Assembly (NCBI GenBank): GCA_031267375.1
Contig: JAIRZE010000039.1
Location: 1-18,820, forward strand
DNA from: Rickettsiales bacterium
GTDB lineage: Bacteria > Pseudomonadota > Alphaproteobacteria > Rs-D84
Direction: 5' to 3'
DNA: 18,820 bases
Shown: piece by piece, positions 12,170-17,300 of the stretch
Position numbering within the stretch: position 1 is the first letter of the stretch
How the letters are laid out: the number at the start of each line of letters is the position of its first letter
The notes under the pieces: generated by a model
Told to the model about the DNA's origin: nothing
What the model saw: the letters and a program-made list of their open reading frames with translations, nothing else
Database searches by the model: none
Program-made: the position numbers and the translations under genes

Positions 12170-14146
12170 ATGGCAAAAGAAACATCATCTTATGACGCGT
12201 CGGATATCCAAGTACTGGAAGGGCTGGAACCCGTTCGCCTGCGTCCCGGAATGTATATCGGCGGCACAGACGAAAAGGCCTGGCACCACTTGCCCACCGA
12301 AATCCTGGACAACGCTATTGACGAAGCCGTCGCTGGCTTTGCAAAAAAGATAACCGTTAATTTGATTGATGCAAAAACCATAGAGATTTACGACGACGGC
12401 CGCGGCATTCCCGTCGGCGAACATCCAAAGTTTCCCGGAAAATCCGCTTTGGAAATTATTTTCACAACACTGCATTCCGGTGGAAAATTCAATAATAATG
12501 TGTATAAAACTTCCGGCGGTTTGCACGGCGTCGGCAGCGCGGTTGTAAATGCTCTGTCCGCGGAAACAGTCGTGACAGTCGCGCGGGACGGATATTTCTG
12601 GACCCAGAAATTCGCGCGGGGCAAGTCTTTGGGACCGATAGAACGCGGCTTGGAAACCAAAACCCACAGCACATCGGTGCGCTTTACCCTTGACGATCAG
12701 ATTTTCGGGGCGGCCGCGGTTTTCAAGCCCGTAAAGATTTACAGATTGGCGCGGAGAAAGGCTTTCTTGTCCGCCGGGGTAAAGATAGAATGGTCCTGTA
12801 ATCCTGAATTATTAACCGAAGATATGGGCGTTCCGAACTCTGCCGTGTTTTCATATCCGAACGGGGTCGCGGACTTTTTGGAATCGGAAACCGCGGGCAA
12901 GCCGCGGATTTTGCCGAAGATTTTCAGCGGCTTGGTTGATTTCCCGGACGATATGGGGCGCGCCGAATGGGCGATAACCTGGCTGACGGATGAAAACGGG
13001 GCGGCATCTGACGACGGATTTTTTTCCAGTTATTGCAATACTATCGCGACGGTGGACGGCGGTACGCACGAATCGGGCTTTCGCACCGCGATTACAAAGG
13101 GTCTAAAAAACTATGCGGAAAAGATAGGGAACAAAGCGGCGGCACAGATAATCGCCGAAGATGTCTTTGACAGCGCGGCGGCCCTGCTCTCGGTATTTTA
13201 TAAAACGCCGCAGTTTCTGGGCCAGACCAAGGAAAAATTATCTAATCCTGAAATCGCAAGATATACGGAAAAAGCGGTTTCTGATCCGTGGGATATGTTT
13301 TTGGCCTCGGACCCGAAAACTGCGAATGCCTTGCTGGAATTTGTGATTAACCTTTCAAACGCGCGGATTAAAACAAAAGCGGTAAAGGATATAGCACGCA
13401 AAACGCCGACGAAACGGGCTAGAATGCCGTTAAAGCTGGCCGATTGCGCAAAGCACGGCATCGCTGGGACTGAATTGTTTATAGTAGAAGGGGAATCGGC
13501 GGGCGGCACGGCGAAACAAGCGCGTGATCGCGCGACCCAGGCGATTTATCCGTTGCGCGGGAAAATATTAAACGTCATTTCAAACAGCGACGAAAAATTC
13601 ACGGCAAACAAGGAAGTCAATGATTTGATAGACATTATCGGCGCGGGCACGACAAAGGACTGGAACGAAGAAAAACTGCGCTATGAAAAGATTATAATTA
13701 TGACCGACGCGGATGTGGACGGAAGTCATATTGCGTCGCTGCTGATGACTTATTTTTATCAGTGTATGCCGGGTCTGATCCACGGGGGGCATTTGTATCT
13801 GTCCTGCCCGCCGCTGTATAAATTGGCGATTGGATCCGAATCGGTATATGTGGATACGGACGAAGAATTGGAATCGCTGACCAATGGAAAGTACAAGGGG
13901 AAAAAGCTGGAAATCAGCCGGTTCAAAGGACTTGGGGAAATGATGCCAAGCCAGCTGAAAGATACGACGATGTCGCCGAAAACGCGGCGTCTGATACGGG
14001 TTGAATTGCCGCCAAAAACCGAAGACGGAATGGAAGATACAGCGAAAACGAAAACATTGGTAGAAGAATTGATGGGGAAAAAGCCTGAATTTCGGTTTCG
14101 GTTTATAACGAACCACGCGAAATTTGTGAAAGATCTTGACATATAA
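12170..14146 (+). CDS. parE: DNA topoisomerase IV subunit B
   Basis: This 658-residue protein is the ATPase/Toprim subunit that works with ParC to decatenate chromosomes. GHKL motifs are visible: EILDNAIDEAVAG (E44, N48), YDDGRGIP (D77) and TSGGLHGVGSAVVNALS. Toprim residues are EGESAGG (about 439-445) and DADVDGSHI (about 511-519), and RFKGLGEMMPSQL is near the C-terminus. Length (GyrB is usually about 800) and SAGGTAKQARDRATQAIYPLRGKILNV favour ParE over GyrB. I chose the ATG at 12170 because relatives begin just before YDASDIQVLEGLEPVR. An in-frame TTG at 12134 would add 12 Lys/Asn-rich residues. There is no clear Shine-Dalgarno. The 3' end is partly duplicated downstream (14211-14240). 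Confidence 0.95.
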   Translation: MAKETSSYDASDIQVLEGLEPVRLRPGMYIGGTDEKAWHHLPTEILDNAIDEAVAGFAKKITVNLIDAKTIEIYDDGRGIPVGEHPKFPGKSALEIIFTTLHSGGKFNNNVYKTSGGLHGVGSAVVNALSAETVVTVARDGYFWTQKFARGKSLGPIERGLETKTHSTSVRFTLDDQIFGAAAVFKPVKIYRLARRKAFLSAGVKIEWSCNPELLTEDMGVPNSAVFSYPNGVADFLESETAGKPRILPKIFSGLVDFPDDMGRAEWAITWLTDENGAASDDGFFSSYCNTIATVDGGTHESGFRTAITKGLKNYAEKIGNKAAAQIIAEDVFDSAAALLSVFYKTPQFLGQTKEKLSNPEIARYTEKAVSDPWDMFLASDPKTANALLEFVINLSNARIKTKAVKDIARKTPTKRARMPLKLADCAKHGIAGTELFIVEGESAGGTAKQARDRATQAIYPLRGKILNVISNSDEKFTANKEVNDLIDIIGAGTTKDWNEEKLRYEKIIIMTDADVDGSHIASLLMTYFYQCMPGLIHGGHLYLSCPPLYKLAIGSESVYVDTDEELESLTNGKYKGKKLEISRFKGLGEMMPSQLKDTTMSPKTRRLIRVELPPKTEDGMEDTAKTKTLVEELMGKKPEFRFRFITNHAKFVKDLDI

Positions 14147-14240
14147 TTGTCATACCAAAGAGCCCGTATGCGCGCGAGCAAAGCGAAGCGCAGTCATAGG
14201 GCGAGCACGGAATTGTAAAAGACCTTGACATATAATTTGT
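14121..14240. repeat. Duplicated parE 3' end flanking a 60-nt insert
   Basis: The last 26 nt of parE plus 4 nt (14121-14150) recur, with a few mismatches, at 14211-14240; both contain CTTGACATATAATT. The 60 nt between them hold an imperfect dyad (CCCGTATGCGC ... GCGCAGTCATAGGG). The layout resembles an insertion that regenerated the gene end. Confidence 0.8.
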
Positions 14241-14269
14241 AAAAAGCGCCCGATTGGGCGCTTTTTTTT
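14241..14269. terminator. Bidirectional terminator between convergent parE and plsY
   Basis: AAAAAGCGCCC-GATT-GGGCGCTTTTT (arms 14241-14251 and 14256-14266) is a strong hairpin with an A tract on one side and eight T on the other. It serves parE on the plus strand and plsY, whose stop codon it touches, on the minus strand. Confidence 0.88.
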
Positions 14270-14924
14270 ATACAACAAAACCAAACACAGCCACAGCAAG
14301 CGCCAAAACCAATCCCGCGCCTAGCAGGGCCAGCGCCAGCTTTTTCGGGCTCATCTGCATTTTTGATTCGGTGCCGTTTATCAATCTTTGGATATTATCT
14401 TTATGCCGCCAAAGGCAAATCGCCGCTATTGCCATAAATGCAAATCCCATCGGCGCACTGATAGCAAATCCCAAAAACGCCAAAACCAAGAATCCGACAA
14501 TCGCGCCGGCGGACGAATATCCGGTGCTAATCGCCACCAGCAGCCATTCCAGACCGATGACGCAAAATGAAATCGGACTGACAGCCAATACTGTGCCGAA
14601 CATAGACGAATTGCCTTTGCCGCCTTTGAACCCCAGCCATACCGGATAGCAATGTCCGACGATTGCGACAAATCCGCACCAGGCGCCAAATGCCGGGGAT
14701 ATGAAATACGCGCCGATTGCGACTGCGGCGGCGGATTTTGCCATATCCAGAATCCAGGTTGCGATAAAAGCGGACAGTCCGCCGACGCGCGCTACATTGG
14801 TGGCACCGGTGCTGCCGCTGGAAACTTTGCGAATATCGCCCTTGCCCATTGCGCGCACCAGCAGAAATCCGACAGGAATGCTGCCCAGTAAATAGGATAT
14901 TATAAATAAAATTGCATAAATCAT
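14268..14924 (-). CDS. plsY: Glycerol-3-phosphate acyltransferase PlsY
   Basis: This 218-residue multi-pass membrane protein transfers acyl from acyl-phosphate to glycerol-3-phosphate, the first step of phospholipid synthesis. The three PlsY signatures are present: GSIPVGFLL with SSGSTGATNVARVGG (36-49; a Ser replaces the usual Asn of SGNxGxTN), GFKGGKGNSSMFG (98-110) and WRHKDNIQRLINGTES (172-187). An additional hydrophobic helix at about 196-217 extends the C-terminus. I chose the ATG at 14922-14924, since AAGGAAAAGC precedes it and the hydrophobic helix begins at once. A longer open frame to 15032 would add 36 unlikely residues and overlap rpsT. Divergent from rpsT, convergent with parE. 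Confidence 0.93.
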   Translation of the reverse strand: MIYAILFIISYLLGSIPVGFLLVRAMGKGDIRKVSSGSTGATNVARVGGLSAFIATWILDMAKSAAAVAIGAYFISPAFGAWCGFVAIVGHCYPVWLGFKGGKGNSSMFGTVLAVSPISFCVIGLEWLLVAISTGYSSAGAIVGFLVLAFLGFAISAPMGFAFMAIAAICLWRHKDNIQRLINGTESKMQMSPKKLALALLGAGLVLALAVAVFGFVV

Positions 14925-14986
14925 TTGCTTTTCCTTTTTTATTTGTATAGAATACTGAAAAATTTGGTGAAAATAAAGGACAAAAA

Positions 14987-15247
14987 GTGGCAAATCATAA
15001 ATCTGCAAAGAAACGGGTCTTGGTAAACGCAAAGAAGAACGCGGTGAATACCGCGCGGAAATCCGCGGTTAAAACCACGGTCAAAAAAGCATTAAAGGCA
15101 ATTGATGCCGGCGATAAAGCCGTGGCGGTTGTCGCTGTACGAAATGCGGAATCAAAATTGATGAAAGCGGCGTGTAAGGTTATGCCGAAAAAACGCGCTT
15201 CCCGCAAAGTATCCCGCCTTACTAAAAAGGTTGCAAAAATCGCATAG
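14987..15247 (+). CDS. rpsT: 30S ribosomal protein S20
   Basis: This 86-residue Lys/Ala-rich protein begins VANHKSAKKRVLVNAKKNAVN (first residue read as Met), the standard S20 N-terminus, and continues with the helical NTARKSAVKTTVKKAL and PKKRASRKVSRLTKKV segments that bind 16S rRNA. The start is GTG at 14987 with AAAGGA about 9 nt upstream. It is followed by a strong terminator 30 nt after the stop. In many alphaproteobacteria rpsT precedes dnaA; here it does not. Confidence 0.96.
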   Translation: MANHKSAKKRVLVNAKKNAVNTARKSAVKTTVKKALKAIDAGDKAVAVVAVRNAESKLMKAACKVMPKKRASRKVSRLTKKVAKIA

Positions 15248-15276
15248 TAAAAGATGTGATGAAAAGATACGAAAGG

Positions 15277-15302
15277 CCGCGGGGATAAACCCCGCGGTTT
15301 TT
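15277..15302 (+). terminator. Intrinsic terminator after rpsT
   Basis: CCGCGGGG-ATAAA-CCCCGCGG forms an 8-bp GC stem (15277-15297) followed by TTTTT. Confidence 0.92.
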
Positions 15303-15328
15303 AATTTAGATAAAGCTGGGGAGCAAAA

Positions 15329-15502
15329 ATGTCGGACATAAAAATAAATTTACAAATGCGATGTTATTGCGGATTTCTGCAAGCAATAGACAATAACCCG
15401 AAAGACACTGTTGCCCGAATGCAAAGCTATCGCCAATTTTTAACCAACAAAACAAAATTAATGAGCAAAGAAACACAAAATGAACGACAAAAATTCAAAT
15501 GA
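15329..15502 (+). CDS. Small hypothetical protein (57 residues)
   Basis: An ATG at 15329 follows GGGGAGCAAAA, a strong Shine-Dalgarno at proper spacing. The frame runs 57 codons to TGA at 15500-15502. It starts MSDIKINLQMRCYCGFLQAI and has a CxC pair (C12, C14), then a mostly helical, hydrophilic remainder. I do not recognise it. Its end overlaps the next small ORF by 23 nt in another frame, suggesting coupled translation. The good ribosome binding site is the main support; a family match was not visible. Confidence 0.5.
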   Translation: MSDIKINLQMRCYCGFLQAIDNNPKDTVARMQSYRQFLTNKTKLMSKETQNERQKFK

Positions 15503-15680
15503 ACTTTTATCCCTGGATTATAATCCGGACATCAGACCCTGGGCGCAGATCACGGCTGACTATGCGGCGGCGTTGAAAAAACAGCCGGCATTTTCGGTGA
15601 ACTATGTCCCGGCGCCAAAAAATCCGTTTGTTGAGATTGTTGCAAAGGATTTCAAAACCACCGGCCACGGCGGGCGCTAA
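15480..15680 (+). CDS. Small hypothetical protein (66 residues)
   Basis: This frame encodes MNDKNSNELLSLDYNPDIRP and continues with WAQITADYAAALKKQPAFSVNYVPAPKNPF to a TAA at 15678. Residues look protein-like (proline-bounded helices, no low complexity), and the codon use resembles neighbouring core genes. The start overlaps the end of the 57-residue ORF. Only a weak upstream purine stretch (GAGCAAAG) is present, so coupling is likely. No family recognised. Confidence 0.5.
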   Translation: MNDKNSNELLSLDYNPDIRPWAQITADYAAALKKQPAFSVNYVPAPKNPFVEIVAKDFKTTGHGGR

Positions 15681-15717
15681 GAATAAAGCATTTTTGCTCT
15701 GTAAACAATTTATGCTT

Positions 15718-15828
15718 GGAAATTAAACACGGTTCGTCATTGCAAGAAGCTTGCACGGTCAAAGGAGTAGCAGACTTTAAGGCAATCCAGATAAAAAAGT
15801 GTCCAATATATTGGACACTTTTTTCTGG
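15718..15828. repeat. GCAATCCAG-family repeat, single unit, with nested palindrome
   Basis: The unit GGAAATTAAACACGGTTCGT ... CATTGC ... GGCAATCCAG (15718-15790) is followed by the AT-flanked palindrome GTGTCCAATATATTGGACAC (core 15799-15818) and CTGG (15825-15828), which closes the CCAG. The unit matches both arms of the element at 15873-16042. The palindrome with six A and six T flanks could also terminate transcription. Confidence 0.82.
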
Positions 15829-15872
15829 TAATTTTTTTACGCCCCGATAGAACATTTTAGTTATAGTTATCT

Positions 15873-16042
15873 TGAAATTAAACTCGGAGCGTCATTGCGA
15901 AGCGGCGCATAACGCGCAGCGTGCAGCGCCAACGAAGCAATCCAGATAAAAATAAGTGCGCCCGCTTTGCGGGCGCTGCTTTATTATACTGGATTGCCGC
16001 GCCGCTTGCGCGGCTCGCAATGACGCATCGTGTTTAATATCC
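15873..16042. repeat. Inverted pair of GCAATCCAG-family repeats around a GC hairpin
   Basis: Left arm 15874-15945 and right arm 15989-16042 are inverted versions of one unit: GAAATTAAACTCGG..GCGTCATTGCGA..., ending GCAATCCAG. Between them GCGCCCGC-TTT-GCGGGCGC forms a perfect hairpin (15958-15976). The CGTCATTGCGA...GCAATCCAG wording resembles short palindromic repeats common in many bacterial genomes, including alphaproteobacteria. MITE-like, non-coding. Confidence 0.85.
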
Positions 16043-16108
16043 AAACGCTAATTTAATTTCACGCAAGTGTAAGGAATATATCTTTTAGACCAAATAAAAA
16101 ACAGCGCC

Positions 16109-16927
16109 TTAATAATCCTTGTCTATAAATGTTTTTATTATTTGGGCATTCTCTGCGGCTGTAAAATTCGTCTTGCCCTGCTTTAATTCTTCCTGCAACT
16201 TGTTGTATTTTTCAGAAGTCTGCTTGTCTGTAAAAATCGGATCATATTTTGCATTTTTCACCGCTTTCTTGAATTTTACCAACTTGTCCGCAATGACTGT
16301 CCCGGATGTTTTCCCAATCGCGCCCAAATCTTTTTTCGTTTGTTCAATAATATATTCTTTTGAAAATAAAAATTGAATATAAGCGTTCATAACAATATTG
16401 CCCATATTGAAATTTTTGTATATATCATTGCGCTTTTGCGACAAATCGCGGACTTTTTTTGAAACCTCGCTATTCCATCCTTTTTCCAATTCCGCGTCGT
16501 GATCTTTTGCAATTTGATGCGCTTTTTTATATGAAAAAACCAAGGTATCAATGGCGCGCGAATCCATAGGAGCTTTGTTCAGAGAATAATCCGGATGTTT
16601 TTCCTGTTCTTTTTTTACAGCATCAAGCAAAGACTCTTTTTGCGCCGTTTTCATAATTCGTTCTGTTGTTTTATTTAATTCATTTATTGAAATATGCGTA
16701 AGAAACCCATTGTCCGCATTAAAATCACGATTGCTGAATCCGTGCAGTTCATCAAAATAAACGAAAATAGCGGCATTGTCTTCGTCATATTCGCCGCGTC
16801 CAACACCCGGGACCGCGTGATATACCAATTTTCGCCCATCATATTCGGATTTATCAATTCCGAAATGAACGCCTTTTGGCGCGAATTTATTCAGTTTTTC
16901 CAAATCTGCTTTTAATAAAGATTGCAT
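16109..16927 (-). CDS. Hypothetical protein (272 residues), no recognised family
   Basis: A soluble, lysine-rich protein without signal peptide or membrane segment. The N-terminal third (about 1-95) looks alpha/beta (GVHFGIDKSEYDGRKLVYHAVPGVGRGEYDE, then AAIFVYFDELHG and FLTHISINEL). The rest is predicted helical with charged, coiled-coil-like stretches (about 90-150 and 215-260). It is more AT-rich and Lys/Asn-rich than the core genes, suggesting recent acquisition or weak selection. Upstream is a degenerate start region with only a weak GGAT ribosome site. It also has a double TTGGACAACTAA repeat plus the TTGTCCAATATATTGGACAA palindrome, a possible operator. I cannot assign a function; an effector or stress-related protein is conceivable but unsupported. 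Confidence 0.7.
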   Translation of the reverse strand: MQSLLKADLEKLNKFAPKGVHFGIDKSEYDGRKLVYHAVPGVGRGEYDEDNAAIFVYFDELHGFSNRDFNADNGFLTHISINELNKTTERIMKTAQKESLLDAVKKEQEKHPDYSLNKAPMDSRAIDTLVFSYKKAHQIAKDHDAELEKGWNSEVSKKVRDLSQKRNDIYKNFNMGNIVMNAYIQFLFSKEYIIEQTKKDLGAIGKTSGTVIADKLVKFKKAVKNAKYDPIFTDKQTSEKYNKLQEELKQGKTNFTAAENAQIIKTFIDKDY

Positions 16928-16953
16928 TTTTATATCCGTTTATAATTTCGTAT

Positions 16954-16988
16954 TAGTTGTCCAATTAGTTGTCCAATATATTGGACAA
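16954..16988. promoter_or_regulatory. Palindrome TTGTCCAATATATTGGACAA with extra half-site, upstream of hypothetical gene
   Basis: A perfect 20-bp palindrome (16969-16988) is preceded by an additional AGTTGTCCAATT half-site, giving 12-nt-spaced direct repeats. It sits about 40 nt before the start of the 272-residue gene, where an operator would be expected. Unlike the copies at 8953 and 15793 it lacks A/T tails, so it is not a terminator. Confidence 0.45.
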
Positions 16989-17004
16989 AGTTTGGGATTT
17001 CAAA

Positions 17005-17095
17005 CCGAACTTGTTCGTACAGCTACCCCCATACCGAAGGACTGGCTGCCTTGGTCCGGGGGAATTAAGACCGAACTTATTCGGGCAGCTACCCC
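17005..17095. repeat. Direct repeat pair, CCGAACTT(A/G)TTCG..CAGCTACCCC
   Basis: Two 25-nt copies (17005-17029 and 17071-17095) differ at three positions. The 41 nt between them contain GGACTGGCTGCCTTGGTCC, an imperfect dyad. On the minus strand both copies contain a TTCGGTnnnAAnTCCC string like the element at 8113-8261, suggesting mosaic members of one family. Confidence 0.75.
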
Positions 17096-17113
17096 GTAAA
17101 CGGTCTTGGTGAG

Positions 17114-17282
17114 GTGCCTTTGTTCCAAAGGCACTGTAATAAAGGCGACTTTGGGACAAAGTCGCCCCACCATCCCGGGGTTCTTCCCCCTCGCTTCGCA
17201 AAGAGGAATTTATACCGAATTTATTACCGCCATTCATCCGACTGAAATCGCGAAGCGATTTCTAATCCGCGCGTCAGCGCGG
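17114..17282. repeat. Cluster of four perfect hairpins
   Basis: GTGCCTTTG-TTC-CAAAGGCAC (17114-17134), GGCGACTTTG-GGA-CAAAGTCGCC (17144-17166), GAAATCGC-GAA-GCGATTTC (17244-17262) and CCGCGC-GTCA-GCGCGG (17267-17282). None has a T tract, so they are not classical terminators; they lie just past the pilN stop codon on the minus strand. Confidence 0.8.
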
Positions 17283-17300
17283 ACCGAAAGGCAAAACGAA

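Larger units (their letters stand above)
15681..16108. other. Repeat-rich intergenic region
   Basis: No gene is supported. The region holds one single and one inverted pair of a repeat ending in GCAATCCAG, one copy of the GTGTCCAATATATTGGACAC palindrome and a GC-rich hairpin; these are annotated separately. The last 60 nt are AT-rich trailer to the convergent hypothetical gene. Confidence 0.8.
16928..17300. other. Repeat and hairpin mosaic between pilN and the hypothetical gene
   Basis: No gene is supported. From left to right it contains the TTGTCCAATATATTGGACAA palindrome (16969-16988), two direct copies of a CCGAACTT...CAGCTACCCC unit (17005-17029, 17071-17095), and four perfect hairpins (17114-17134, 17144-17166, 17244-17262, 17267-17282). 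Sequence related to the uvrC-pgsA element lies at about 17166-17226. A 90-codon open frame across it on the minus strand is a by-product of the repeats. Confidence 0.8.

Noticed and set aside
14925..15032. Extended N-terminus for plsY
   Set aside because: The extra residues overlap rpsT and precede a clear Shine-Dalgarno plus ATG from which the first membrane helix starts.
16965..17237. 90-codon minus-strand ORF across the repeat mosaic
   Set aside because: It runs through palindromes and hairpins; its open frame is explained by repeat composition.
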